Positions 1 to 15,555 are shown, counted from the stretch's first letter. The stretch is DNA of 64,000 nt from JAGWRI01 sp963728785 (GCA_963728785.1 CAVSKV010000004.1:124001-188000), one strand, 5' to 3'. Numbers and translations are program-made. The notes: generated from the letters alone by a model not told the origin.

Positions 1-291
1 ACCGGCCTCGTCATGGGCCGCGATGCCCTGGCGGCAGCCAAGGTGCTGACCGATTTCGCCAAGGAGAACGACCACAAGCCGGTGGTGAAGGGCGGCCTTA
101 TGGATGGCCGTGCCATCGACGCCGATCAGGTCAAGAAGCTGGCAGCCATGCCGCCGCGCGAGCAGATGCTCGCCGAATTGGCGGCTGGACTGCAGTCGCC
201 GCTCGCCGCCTTCGTGGGCGCGCTGAACGGCCTGTTGTACACGTTCGCGGGTGCGCTCGACGCGCTGAAGACCCAGCGCGAGGGCGCCTGA
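1..291 (+). CDS. rplJ: 50S ribosomal protein L10, C-terminal part
   Basis: The reading frame is open from base 1 and stops with TGA at 289-291, leaving 96 residues; the N-terminal half lies outside the window. The visible part matches the C-terminal region of L10 and ends in helical, Ala/Leu-rich sequence (SPLAAFVGALNGLLYTFAGAL), the type of segment that in L10 binds the L7/L12 dimers. The product anchors the ribosomal stalk on 23S rRNA. It lies directly upstream of rplL, the canonical rplJL-rpoBC order, which supports the call. The in-frame ATG at 13 is an internal Met, not the start. Confidence 0.93.
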   Translation, partial: TGLVMGRDALAAAKVLTDFAKENDHKPVVKGGLMDGRAIDADQVKKLAAMPPREQMLAELAAGLQSPLAAFVGALNGLLYTFAGALDALKTQREGA

Positions 292-321
292 ATATTCCCA
301 GGCGTATCGCCTGACCAACGC

Positions 322-337
322 CCCAGGGGACCCTGGG
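322..337 (+). promoter_or_regulatory. Small hairpin in the rplJ-rplL spacer
   Basis: CCCAGG (322-327) pairs with CCTGGG (332-337) across four bases, 22 bases before the rplL start. There is no T-tract, so it is not a classical terminator. It could be a processing or translational element helping to give the higher L7/L12 output relative to L10. That role is inference. Confidence 0.35.
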
Positions 338-358
338 AACTACGAGGAGAGAACGACC

Positions 359-751
359 ATGGCTAATGCGACGATGGGCAAGGACGAGATTCTCGAAATG
401 ATCGGCAACATGTCGGTGTTCGAGCTGTCCGAGCTGATTGAGGCCTTCAAGGAGAAGTTCAACGTCACGATCGCCGCCGCCCCGGTGGGCGCGGCGCCTG
501 CGGCGGGCGGCGCGGCCGCCGCGCCGGCGGCCGAAGAGCAGACGGAGTTCGACGTCGTGCTCAAGGAAGCCGGCAGCAAGAAGATCCAGGTCATCAAGGT
601 GGTGCGCGAACTCACCGGCCTCGGCCTCAAGGAAGCCAAGGATATGGTGGACGGAGCGCCACAGGTCGTGAAGAGCGCGGTATCGAAGGACGAGGCCGCG
701 GCCGTCAGGGCCAAGTTGGAAGAGCAGGGCGCAGTCGTCGAAGTGAAGTGA
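359..751 (+). CDS. rplL: 50S ribosomal protein L7/L12
   Basis: A 130-residue protein with the L7/L12 layout: an N-terminal dimerisation helix region (residues about 1-35), a flexible Ala/Pro/Gly-rich hinge (about 42-60, nt 480-535), and the C-terminal domain carrying the factor-binding KVVRELTGLGLKEAKDMV stretch. The C-terminal domain recruits and stimulates GTPase factors (EF-Tu, EF-G, IF2) at the ribosomal stalk. A good Shine-Dalgarno, GAGGAGAG at 344-351, fixes the ATG at 359. It sits between rplJ and rpoB as expected. The length is close to the usual 120-130 residues and nothing is odd. Confidence 0.97.
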   Translation: MANATMGKDEILEMIGNMSVFELSELIEAFKEKFNVTIAAAPVGAAPAAGGAAAAPAAEEQTEFDVVLKEAGSKKIQVIKVVRELTGLGLKEAKDMVDGAPQVVKSAVSKDEAAAVRAKLEEQGAVVEVK

Positions 752-760
752 GGCGGTCGC

Positions 761-792
761 GGCGGGTCCGCGGTCGATGCCGCGTACCCGCC
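761..792 (+). promoter_or_regulatory. Long hairpin in the rplL-rpoB spacer (attenuator or processing site)
   Basis: GGCGGGT (761-767) pairs with ACCCGCC (786-792), and inside it CGCGG (769-773) pairs with CCGCG (780-784). This gives a 12-bp stem with one mismatch and a 6-base loop, beginning 10 bases after the rplL stop. No T-run follows. In E. coli the same spacer holds an attenuator and an RNase III site that lower rpoBC relative to rplJL; this hairpin is positioned to do either. Function is inferred from position and structure only. Confidence 0.5.
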
Positions 793-941
793 CGTCCTCC
801 CATTCCCTTCGCCGGTCTGCCATTAGTGAATTCACATCCCAGCATTACAACCGTTCGTTTCGCAGTTTCTCGGCCTGCTCCGGCCGCGCCCTTTCGCGCG
901 CCGCGGGGTCCCGGTCGTTTTTTCGCTTGCGCGGGTGAGCC
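793..941. other. rplL-rpoB spacer with palindrome
   Basis: No gene is seen. The spacer contains a locally AT-richer stretch with a perfect 10-bp palindrome GTGAATTCAC at 826-835 and a run of six T at 918-923 about 20 bases before the rpoB start. The palindrome could be an operator and the T-run part of an attenuator, but neither has clear supporting sequence. Confidence 0.35.
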
Positions 942-5528
<4,587 letters not shown>

Positions 5529-5531
5529 GCG

Positions 5532-8500
5532 ATGATTGATTTCCGGAGCGTGCGCGAGACCCGCGCATCGGCGTTCGATTTCATCCACATCCGGATTGCC
5601 TCGCCCGAGGAGATCCGCGGCCCCAAGGATCCGAAGGAGCGCGAGCGGCTCGAAATGCAGGGGCTGCGCGCGTGGTGGTCGTGGGGCGAAGTCACGAAGC
5701 CCGAGACCATCAACTACCGCTCGTTCAAGCCGGAAAAGGACGGCTTGTTCTGCGAGCGGATCTTCGGGCCCGTCAAGGACTGGGAGTGCCACTGCGGCAA
5801 GTACAAGCGGATCCGCTATCGCGGCGTGATCTGCGACCGCTGCGGCGTGGAGGTCACGCTCAGCAAGGTGCGGCGGGAGCGCATGGGGCACATCGAGTTG
5901 GCCGTGCCCGTAGCCCACATCTGGTTCTTCAAGACCCTGCCGAGTCCGATGGGCAACCTGCTCGATATCACCCTGCGTGATCTCGAGAAGGTCATCTATT
6001 ACTCGAACTACGTAGTCATCGATCCGGGCGAGCAGGAAGTTCAGGTCAACCAACTGCTCGACGAAGAGGAGTACCTGACGCTTCGTCAGAAGGCCAAGGA
6101 AGAGAAGGACACGGCGTTCCTCGCCGACATCGGCGCTCCCGCGGTGCGCGAATTGCTGCGCCGCCTGGACGTGGACAAGCTGGCCGATACACTGCGCGCG
6201 CAGGTGGTGGACGAGTCGTCCCAGCACCGCAAGAAGATGCTGCTCAAGCGGCTCAAGATCGTCGACGCGTTCCGCAACTCGGGCGACGCCGGCGACGTGC
6301 GCAACAAGCCGGAATGGATGATCCTGGACGTCGTGCCGGTGATCCCGCCGGACCTGCGGCCGCTCGTGCCGCTCGACGGTGGGCGCTTCGCCACGTCGGA
6401 CCTCAACGACCTCTACCGCCGCGTTATCAACCGCAACAACCGCCTCCAGAAGCTCATCCTGCATCGCGCGCCGGAAGTCATTTTGCGCAACGAGAAGCGC
6501 ATGCTGCAGGAGGCGGTGGATGCGCTGTTCGACAACGGGCGCCGCTCCAAGGCCATTCGCGGCCGCGGCAAGCGTCCGCTCAAGTCGCTGTCCGATATGC
6601 TCAAGGGCAAGCAGGGCCGGTTCCGGCAGAACCTGCTCGGCAAGCGCGTGGACTACTCGGGCCGTTCGGTCATCGTCGTCGGCCCGGAGCTGAAGCTGCA
6701 CCAGTGCGGGCTGCCCAAGCTCATGGCGCTCGAGCTGTTCAAGCCGTTCATCATCCACAAGCTGGTCGAGAAGGGGATCGCCGAAACGGTCAAGCGCGCC
6801 AAGAAGATCGTGGAGCGGGAGAGCCCCGAGGTGTACGAGATCCTCGAGGAGATCATTCGCGACCATCCCGTGCTCCTCAACCGCGCGCCGACGCTGCACC
6901 GTCTGGGTATCCAGGCGTTCGAGCCCGTGCTCGTCGAAGGCAAGGCCATCCGCATCCATCCGCTCGTCTGCGCGGCGTTCAACGCTGACTTCGACGGCGA
7001 CCAGATGGCCGTGCACGTGCCGCTGTCGTTCGAAGCGCAGCTCGAGGCCCGGCTGCTCATGCTGTCGAGCAACAACATCCTCAAGCCGTCCGACGGCCGG
7101 CCGGTGGCCGAGCCCAGCCAGGACATCGTGCTCGGCTGCTATTTCGCCACCAAGGCGCCGGTGAACTTCGACAAGGCCGAGAACCTGCGGCACGTCACGT
7201 CGGTGGCCGAGGTCGAGACCGAGATCGCCGTACACCGCATGGATACGCACACCCCGGTGTTGTACTGGGTGTCGAATTTTGAAGGAGCGCGCTGGGAGAG
7301 GACGACCGCCGGGCGCGTGCTGTTCAACGCCATCGTGCCGCCCGAGTTGGGCTTCAAGAACCAAGATATGAAGAAGAAGGTGCTCTCCGAACTGGTGTTC
7401 CAGAGCTACCGGAAGGCGGGCCTCGCGGCCACCGTCCAGTTCCTCGACCGCCTCAAGGAGTTCGGCTTCTTCAACGCCAGCCGCGGCGGTGTCTCGATCG
7501 GCATCGAGGACCTCCAGATCCCGGCCGCCAAGAAGGAACTGCTGGCCGAGGCCGAGGAGCGCGTGGAGCGGTTCCAGCGGGCCTATCAGACCGGCAACAT
7601 CACGAACGGCGAGCGCTACAACAAGGTGATCGATACCTGGACGCACGCCAATTCGGACGTGGCCGAGGCGATGGTGCGGGCCATGCGCGAGTCGAAGGAT
7701 GGGTTCAACCCCGTGTTCATGATGTTCGATTCGGGCTCCCGTGGCTCGCGCGACCAGATCCGTCAGCTGGCCGGCATGCGCGGCCTGATGGCCAAGCCGC
7801 AGAAGAAGCTCACCGGCGGTATCGGCGAGATCATCGAGAGCCCGATCAAGTCCAACTTCCGGGAAGGGCTGTCGGTGCTCGAGTACTTCATCTCCACGCA
7901 CGGTGCCCGCAAGGGGCTGGCTGATACGGCGCTGAAGACGGCCGACGCGGGCTACCTCACGCGTCGACTCGTGGACGTCGCCCAGGACGTGACGATCAAC
8001 GAGGAGGATTGCGGCACCATCCAGGGCCTCGAGATCTCGGCGCTCAAGGAAGGCGAGGACATCATCGAGCCGCTGTCGGAGCGCATCGTGGGCAACGTGG
8101 CCGCCGACGACGTCGAGGATCCGCACGAGACGGACGAGACCGGGCGGCGTACGCTGCTCGTCGAGGCCGGCACGTTGATTGACGAAGAAACGGCGATGAG
8201 TATCGAGGAGGCGGGCATCGAGACGGTGCGCATCCGCTCGGTGCTCACCTGCGAAGCCAAGCGCGGGCTGTGCCGCATGTGCTACGGCCGCAACCTGGCC
8301 ACCATGGAAATGGTGGACTTGGGCGAAGCCGTGGGCATCATTGCCGCACAGTCCATCGGTGAACCGGGCACGCAGCTCACCCTGCGTACGTTCCACATCG
8401 GCGGCGCGGCTTCACGCATCGCCGAACAAACGGCCCGCAAGTCCAAGGTGGCCGGCATCGTGGAGTACGGCGACCGCCTCAGCGCGGTGGCCAACCCCGA

Positions 8501-9839
8501 AGGCCAGCGCATCGTCACCTCGTACGAGGGCGAGATCATCATCCGCCCCGCCGGCGACAAGAATTCGGGCATCGGCGCGCGGCTGCAGGTGCCGCTCGGC
8601 GCCATCCTCATGGTCAACGACGGCGATGAGGTGAAACGCGACCAGGTCATCTTCAGCTGGGACCCGTACACCAACCCGATCATCGCCGACTGTGAAGGCA
8701 GCGTGAAGTTCGTCGACATCATCGAAGACGAGTCGGTGTCGGAGGAGCTCGACGAACTCACCGGCCTGCGCCAGCGCGTGATCACCGAGGATCGCGAGAA
8801 AAAGCTCCACCCGCACATCGAGATCGTGCAGGAGAAGGGAGGGAAGGAGAAACGCATCCGCGACTACGTCATTCCGGTGGGCGCCCAGCTCACGGTGGAG
8901 GACGGGCAGAAGATCTTCGGGGGCACGATCCTCGCCAAGGTCGGCCGCGAGGCCTACAAGACCCGCGACATCACCGGCGGTCTGCCGCGCGTGGCCGAGT
9001 TGTTCGAGGCGCGTCGGCCGAAGGATCCGGCTACGATCTCCGAGGTCGATGGCGTCGTGAAGTTCGGCGAGATCAAGCGGGGCAAGCGCGAGATCTTCGT
9101 GTCGCCGGTGCGGATCGACGGCGGCAACTGGGTGGTGGACGACACCCAGGAAGCGCACCTGTACGAGGTTCCCGCGGGCAAGCACCTCCGGGTGCATGAG
9201 GGCGACCGCGTGCGGGCCGGCGACCGTCTGTCCGAGGGGCCGGTGAACCCGCACGACATCCTGCGCATCAAGGGCCCGCGCGCCGTGCAGGAGTACCTGC
9301 TCAACGAGGTGCAGGAGGTGTACCGCCTGCAGGGCGTGAAGATCAACGACAAGCACATCGGCGTGATCGTGCGCCAGATGCTGCAGAAGGTCCGCATTCT
9401 CGCTCCGGGCGATACGCAGTTCCTGGAAGGCGAGCACGTGGACAAGCAGGTCTTCCGCACCGAGAACGACCGCGCCAAGAAGAAGAAGGACGAGCCGTCG
9501 GTGGCCGAGCCGCTCTTGCTCGGTATCACCAAGGCCAGCCTCACGACGCAGTCGTTCATCTCGGCGGCCAGTTTCCAGGAGACGACGCGGGTGCTCACCG
9601 ACGCCGCGATCCGGGGGGCCAAGGACGACCTCCTCGGTCTCAAGGAAAACATCATCATCGGGCACCTCATCCCGGCCGGCACCGGCATGTACCGGTACCA
9701 GGCGGTCGAGATGGAGGTGGAGCAGCCGGAAGGGTTCGGTGTGCTCCCGACGATGGCCGAAACGCTGCCTGGTGTGTTCGCCGTGAGCGAGGAGGAAGAG
9801 CTTCCGTTGTCACGCCCCGGCGTGCCCGACGAACTCTAG
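5532..9839 (+). CDS. rpoC: DNA-directed RNA polymerase subunit beta-prime
   Basis: A 1435-residue beta-prime subunit. The N-terminal zinc finger is visible (CHCGKYKRIRYRGVICDRCG). The catalytic NADFDGDQM motif with its three Mg-binding Asp lies at about residues 483-491. The second zinc site is formed by the Cys in EEDCGTIQG (near residue 826) and CEAKRGLCRMCYG (near 907). GSRGSRDQIRQLAGMRGLM marks the bridge-helix and trigger-loop region. The start overlaps the rpoB end closely (TAAGCGATG) with GAGG at 5520-5523 as the ribosome-binding site, so the two subunits are translated together. The length is near that of E. coli, with no large insertion evident. Confidence 0.98.
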   Translation: MIDFRSVRETRASAFDFIHIRIASPEEIRGPKDPKERERLEMQGLRAWWSWGEVTKPETINYRSFKPEKDGLFCERIFGPVKDWECHCGKYKRIRYRGVICDRCGVEVTLSKVRRERMGHIELAVPVAHIWFFKTLPSPMGNLLDITLRDLEKVIYYSNYVVIDPGEQEVQVNQLLDEEEYLTLRQKAKEEKDTAFLADIGAPAVRELLRRLDVDKLADTLRAQVVDESSQHRKKMLLKRLKIVDAFRNSGDAGDVRNKPEWMILDVVPVIPPDLRPLVPLDGGRFATSDLNDLYRRVINRNNRLQKLILHRAPEVILRNEKRMLQEAVDALFDNGRRSKAIRGRGKRPLKSLSDMLKGKQGRFRQNLLGKRVDYSGRSVIVVGPELKLHQCGLPKLMALELFKPFIIHKLVEKGIAETVKRAKKIVERESPEVYEILEEIIRDHPVLLNRAPTLHRLGIQAFEPVLVEGKAIRIHPLVCAAFNADFDGDQMAVHVPLSFEAQLEARLLMLSSNNILKPSDGRPVAEPSQDIVLGCYFATKAPVNFDKAENLRHVTSVAEVETEIAVHRMDTHTPVLYWVSNFEGARWERTTAGRVLFNAIVPPELGFKNQDMKKKVLSELVFQSYRKAGLAATVQFLDRLKEFGFFNASRGGVSIGIEDLQIPAAKKELLAEAEERVERFQRAYQTGNITNGERYNKVIDTWTHANSDVAEAMVRAMRESKDGFNPVFMMFDSGSRGSRDQIRQLAGMRGLMAKPQKKLTGGIGEIIESPIKSNFREGLSVLEYFISTHGARKGLADTALKTADAGYLTRRLVDVAQDVTINEEDCGTIQGLEISALKEGEDIIEPLSERIVGNVAADDVEDPHETDETGRRTLLVEAGTLIDEETAMSIEEAGIETVRIRSVLTCEAKRGLCRMCYGRNLATMEMVDLGEAVGIIAAQSIGEPGTQLTLRTFHIGGAASRIAEQTARKSKVAGIVEYGDRLSAVANPEGQRIVTSYEGEIIIRPAGDKNSGIGARLQVPLGAILMVNDGDEVKRDQVIFSWDPYTNPIIADCEGSVKFVDIIEDESVSEELDELTGLRQRVITEDREKKLHPHIEIVQEKGGKEKRIRDYVIPVGAQLTVEDGQKIFGGTILAKVGREAYKTRDITGGLPRVAELFEARRPKDPATISEVDGVVKFGEIKRGKREIFVSPVRIDGGNWVVDDTQEAHLYEVPAGKHLRVHEGDRVRAGDRLSEGPVNPHDILRIKGPRAVQEYLLNEVQEVYRLQGVKINDKHIGVIVRQMLQKVRILAPGDTQFLEGEHVDKQVFRTENDRAKKKKDEPSVAEPLLLGITKASLTTQSFISAASFQETTRVLTDAAIRGAKDDLLGLKENIIIGHLIPAGTGMYRYQAVEMEVEQPEGFGVLPTMAETLPGVFAVSEEEELPLSRPGVPDEL

Positions 9840-9864
9840 TCAGCGCGGTCTATTGAGCGGTATT

Positions 9865-9898
9865 CGCGGCCCGTCCGGATTCGTCTGGACGGGCCGCG
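9865..9898 (+). terminator. Terminator-like hairpin after rpoC
   Basis: A perfect 12-bp stem, CGCGGCCCGTCC (9865-9876) with GGACGGGCCGCG (9887-9898), encloses a 10-base loop 25 bases after the rpoC stop. No T-tract follows, so termination may be Rho-assisted or inefficient. It marks the likely end of the rplJL-rpoBC unit, because the next gene has its own candidate promoter. Confidence 0.7.
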
Positions 9899-9911
9899 TG
9901 GCATGCCGGCC

Positions 9912-9941
9912 TTGACGTTGTGCGCACGCAGGCCGGATGTT
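9912..9941 (+). promoter_or_regulatory. Candidate promoter of the acyltransferase gene
   Basis: TTGACG at 9912-9917 and GATGTT at 9936-9941 are separated by 18 bases. The -10 ends seven bases before the ATG at 9949, so transcription would start at or next to the start codon (leaderless). The -10 match is only moderate. It lies just after the rpoC terminator hairpin, which is where a new promoter is needed. Confidence 0.4.
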
Positions 9942-9948
9942 GCACGCA

Positions 9949-11325
9949 ATGTTCAACCGCTGGTTCGACCGGTTCGCTGCCCGTGCCGCGCTCCGCTTCC
10001 GCTCGCGCATCGACCGGTACAAACTGGCCCGTCGCCGGTTCGTGCGCGACGAGTTGCTGGCCCTGCCGGCCATCGCCGATGCGGTGCGGGCCCACGCCGC
10101 CCAAACGGGCATGGCCGAAGCCGCGGTTTGGAAGCGCGTCCACGGGTACGTTCGCGAGATCGTCCCGTTCTTCAACATCATCGCCTATTACCAGATCGGC
10201 TACCGGCTGGGTGATGCCATGCTGCGATTCTTCTACCGTGTGTCGGTAGCATACGAGGACCGCGCCGCGCTCGACCGGCTGCCGCGGCGGTCGGTGTTGG
10301 TGTATCTCATGAACCACCGCTCCAACGCCGATTACGTTCTCGTGAGCTACGCGCTGGCCGGCCATGTGGCGATCTCGTATGCGGTGGGAGAATGGGCGCG
10401 CGCCTTCCCATTGGAATTCATCTTCAAGTCCTTCGGCGCGTACTTCGTACGACGACGCTACCGCGAGCCGCTCTACCACGCCGTGCTCGAGAGCTATGTG
10501 CAGTTGATCACGAGGCGTGGCGTCACGCAGGGGATCTTCCTCGAGGGCGGGCTCTCCCGCGACGGCCGGCTGCGCCACCCCAAGCTCGGCCTGCTCGACT
10601 ACGTGCTGGGTATCGCGCGCGAACCCGAATACCGGCCGCGTATGTTCGTAATTCCGGTAGCGGTGAACTACGACCGTGTGCTCGAGGACCGGTCACTGAT
10701 CGCCGAGCTGGCCACGCAGGAAGGCGGCGTTCGCCCGTCCCGGTGGCGCCAGTTCCGCGACGTATCGCGCTACGTCACGGGCAACGTGGGGCGCATCGTC
10801 ACGCGCCGGTGGCGCCGCTACGGCCGGGCCGCCGTGACGATCGGCGCTCCGGTTCCTCTTACCTCCTGGTTCGAGCGGGAGCCGGAATTGTTCGAGCTCC
10901 CCCGGGCCGAGCGCCTGGGGCGCGTCCAGTTGCTGTGCGACGAAATCATGCGTACGATTGGCGGCCTCATCCCGGTCACGCCGGTGCCGCTGGCATGCGC
11001 CGCCGTTCAGAGCTTCGACCAGGACTTCATTTCGCGCCCGGAACTGCTGGCGCGCATGGCCGAGATGCGCAACGTGCTGGTGGAGCTGAACGCGCGGGTG
11101 CTGCGCGCCGACCGCGACATCGAGGAGACGTTCGATCGGTCGTGGCGCATGCTGAGCATGCGCCGGATGCTGCACGCCGACGGCGGGGGGTTCGTGGTCT
11201 TGCCGCACGGGCGGCCGCTGGTGAGCTACTACGCCAATAGCATCGCGCACCTGCTCGGCCCGTACCGCGCGGCCGTGCGGTCGCGCGACGCACTCCCGGT
11301 GCAGCCCCTTTCGGCCACCATATGA
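9949..11325 (+). CDS. PlsB-like glycerol-3-phosphate / lysophospholipid acyltransferase
   Basis: A 458-residue protein with the four acyltransferase blocks in order: NHRSNADYV (the HX4D catalytic motif, near residue 119), FGAYFVRRRYREP, FLEGGLSRDGRL (substrate-binding, PlsB-type) and VIPVAVNYDRVLE. This arrangement is typical of glycerol-3-phosphate 1-O-acyltransferases, which make lysophosphatidate at the inner membrane in the first step of phospholipid synthesis. It is about half the length of E. coli PlsB and has a long C-terminal region rich in Arg. The ATG at 9949 is preferred over the ATG at 9937 because the candidate promoter predicts a leaderless start there; neither has a Shine-Dalgarno. 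Exact acyl acceptor is not proven. Confidence 0.8.
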   Translation: MFNRWFDRFAARAALRFRSRIDRYKLARRRFVRDELLALPAIADAVRAHAAQTGMAEAAVWKRVHGYVREIVPFFNIIAYYQIGYRLGDAMLRFFYRVSVAYEDRAALDRLPRRSVLVYLMNHRSNADYVLVSYALAGHVAISYAVGEWARAFPLEFIFKSFGAYFVRRRYREPLYHAVLESYVQLITRRGVTQGIFLEGGLSRDGRLRHPKLGLLDYVLGIAREPEYRPRMFVIPVAVNYDRVLEDRSLIAELATQEGGVRPSRWRQFRDVSRYVTGNVGRIVTRRWRRYGRAAVTIGAPVPLTSWFEREPELFELPRAERLGRVQLLCDEIMRTIGGLIPVTPVPLACAAVQSFDQDFISRPELLARMAEMRNVLVELNARVLRADRDIEETFDRSWRMLSMRRMLHADGGGFVVLPHGRPLVSYYANSIAHLLGPYRAAVRSRDALPVQPLSATI

Positions 11326-11389
11326 CGGAGGCTGTGGCCGCCACCTTGGCCGGGGCGGTAACGTACGCTCGGATGGGCACTTAGCAGGG

Positions 11390-11418
11390 TTGACCTGACT
11401 GCCGGCCCCGGCTAACTT
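11390..11418 (+). promoter_or_regulatory. Promoter of the rpsL-rpsG unit
   Basis: TTGACC at 11390-11395 and TAACTT at 11413-11418 are separated by exactly 17 bases, giving a 5' leader of about 60 bases before rpsL. This is one of the best sigma-70-type matches in the window and sits where the str operon promoter is expected. Confidence 0.65.
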
Positions 11419-11488
11419 CGAAGTTCTGTTCCGTGCCGCCCAACCCGGGCGATTCACGTAGAAGCAGATTCACGAACAGTTCCCATTC

Positions 11489-11869
<381 letters not shown>

Positions 11870-11872
11870 CCC

Positions 11873-12343
11873 ATGAGCCGTCGAAAGAGTGCCGTGAAGC
11901 GCAGCGTCCTGCCGGACGCGCGCTACGACAGCCAGACCGTATCGAAGTTCATCAATGTGATGATGCTGCAGGGCAAGAAGTCGACGGCCGAGGGCATCTT
12001 CTACGGCGCGATGGACATCGTCGAAGCGAAGACCGGGCAACCGGGCGTCAACGTATTCAAGCAGGCTCTGTCGAACGTGAAGCCGGTGGTCGAGGTGAAG
12101 AGCCGGCGTGTAGGCGGCGCCACGTACCAAGTGCCAGTGGAAGTGCGCCCCGAGCGCCGCACCGCGCTGGCCATGCGCTGGGTCATTCTCTACTCGCGCG
12201 AGCGGGGCGAGAAGTCGATGGCCGAGAAGCTGGCCGCCGAGGTGATCGCCGCGTCGAAGGGCGAGGGCAACGCCGTCAAGAAGAAGGAAGACACGCACCG
12301 CATGGCCGACGCGAACAAGGCGTTCGCGCACTATCGCTGGTAG
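11873..12343 (+). CDS. rpsG: 30S ribosomal protein S7
   Basis: A 156-residue S7 of standard length, with the conserved N-terminus (MSRRKSAVKR), the KSRRVGGATYQVPVEVRPERR beta-hairpin block split over residues 75-95, and the C-terminal ANKAFAHYRW. S7 organises the 3' major domain of 16S rRNA and binds near the E site; in E. coli it is also the translational repressor of the str operon. It is followed at once by a strong terminator, so fusA and tuf are not in the same transcript here. Confidence 0.98.
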   Translation: MSRRKSAVKRSVLPDARYDSQTVSKFINVMMLQGKKSTAEGIFYGAMDIVEAKTGQPGVNVFKQALSNVKPVVEVKSRRVGGATYQVPVEVRPERRTALAMRWVILYSRERGEKSMAEKLAAEVIAASKGEGNAVKKKEDTHRMADANKAFAHYRW

Positions 12344-12367
12344 TCGGTCGCGGTCCTGGTGTAGGGA

Positions 12368-12399
12368 CGCCCCGCCGGCCTCGCGCCGGCGGGGCGTTT
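12368..12399. terminator. Strong intrinsic terminator after rpsG, shared with the convergent gene
   Basis: CGCCCCGCCGGC (12368-12379) pairs perfectly with GCCGGCGGGGCG (12385-12396) over a 5-base loop and is followed by TTT. It lies between the rpsG stop and the stop of the minus-strand gene that ends at 12410, so it can serve both directions. Confidence 0.88.
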
Positions 12400-12409
12400 G
12401 CCATGCCTG

Positions 12410-12973
12410 CTAGAACCCGAACCCGAAATCCAGCGTCCAGAGCCAGGGGCGGGCGTCGGTCGGCGCGCTCACGCGGCGCAGGAGTCCGACACGGGGACCG
12501 AGCGCAATGAACGGCAGATAGGCGATGTCGGCGCCCACGTAGGTCGCGTAGGGTGGCGCCTGCCATGGATTGCCCATCGTGCGCAGCACCGAGGCGCCGG
12601 CGGCGATGCCTCCGCCCATCCGGCCGGTGGAGTATACGTAGGTGAGTGAGGCCCGTTCGGCGCCCAGCCCCGGCGCGAGGGCCAGCAGCAGTTCGCTCGA
12701 CGGTTGCGTGGGGTCGGTACCGGGGTCAAGGTCGACGCCGATGCCGGTGGAGACGGAGAGGCGCTGGGGTGTGCCGACGCGGGCGCCCAGGAAAGGGAAT
12801 ACCCTGGTGTTGGTCGACTCAACCGCTCCCGTCTGGATGGCGGTCTGAGCGGCGGCATGGCGGGGCGCTGCGGCGGCCAGCACCAGGGCGATGATGGCAA
12901 GGGTGCGCGCTGGTGGCCGCGGTGATCGGACGGGGCCGGGAGTGGGGTGGCTCGGATGACGAGGGCGTCGCAT
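12410..12973 (-). CDS. Exported hypothetical protein, possible outer-membrane barrel
   Basis: A 187-residue protein of unknown function. From the ATG at 12973 it has a basic N-region, a hydrophobic core (LAIIALVLAAAA) and an AAAQ-type cleavage site near residue 43, a plausible Sec signal peptide. The mature part alternates hydrophobic residues and Gly (GIGVDLDPG, GGGIAAGASVL) and ends WTLDFGFGF, with a terminal Phe as in many outer-membrane beta-barrels. The frame is open to an ATG at 13069, but the added residues carry no signal features. It sits antisense between rpsG and fusA, splitting the usual str operon. No enzymatic motif is seen, and no close family was recognised. Confidence 0.6.
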   Translation of the reverse strand: MRRPRHPSHPTPGPVRSPRPPARTLAIIALVLAAAAPRHAAAQTAIQTGAVESTNTRVFPFLGARVGTPQRLSVSTGIGVDLDPGTDPTQPSSELLLALAPGLGAERASLTYVYSTGRMGGGIAAGASVLRTMGNPWQAPPYATYVGADIAYLPFIALGPRVGLLRRVSAPTDARPWLWTLDFGFGF

Positions 12974-13054
12974 GGCGCGCGGTCTCGCGGTGAAGGGATC
13001 GGACCCAGGGAATGTACGGGTGGTTGGGGTGGAAAGATTACCTGGGTACGGGCG
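12974..13054. other. Divergent upstream region of the exported-protein gene and fusA
   Basis: About 80 bases that must hold the minus-strand gene's promoter. No convincing -35/-10 pair for the minus strand was found. The fusA-side promoter begins at 13055. Confidence 0.3.
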
Positions 13055-13082
13055 TTGACAACGGTCCAAATGCCAATAAATT
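13055..13082 (+). promoter_or_regulatory. Promoter for fusA-tuf and the ribosomal operons downstream
   Basis: A consensus TTGACA at 13055-13060 and TAAATT at 13077-13082 are separated by 16 bases, inside a notably AT-rich patch. Transcription would begin near 13090, leaving an unusually long leader of roughly 370 bases before fusA. Confidence 0.65.
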
Positions 13083-13458
13083 CAAGGGGCTAGGGCAATT
13101 CTTCCGTTTGCTTGCCGTGGCGGATGGTTCGTCGGCGAACTGCGCGCCGACCCTTATGGGCTCGCCGATGGGAGCGAGGGGACTTCAGACCGGCCGACGC
13201 GCCAGTGGCGCCGAGGCTCCCGAAAAGCAACGCAGGACAATCCAACGTCGAGCGAAGTCGGCTCGGCGCGCCTTGGGTCCCGGCTCGCGCTGCAGTGGCG
13301 GGCACACCCGGCGGCAGCGGATGGATACCGGCTCCTCTGGAGCGCCCTGGTCCACCCGCGTTTTTGCTGGTTGAAGTCAGACGATCACGATTCGCAGGCA
13401 TCGGACAATTTTGCAGCGCGGTTCACGGCGCTGCTGCAGGCAGAGACTTCCGAACACC
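13083..13458 (+). other. Long fusA leader region
   Basis: About 375 bases without a convincing gene. The open frames here have no recognisable protein features and no Shine-Dalgarno. The stretch contains short GC-rich inverted repeats but no clear terminator. Such a long leader before an operon encoding EF-G, EF-Tu and ribosomal proteins is a plausible place for translational feedback, but I see no known riboswitch. Confidence 0.4.
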
Positions 13459-15555
<2,097 letters not shown>

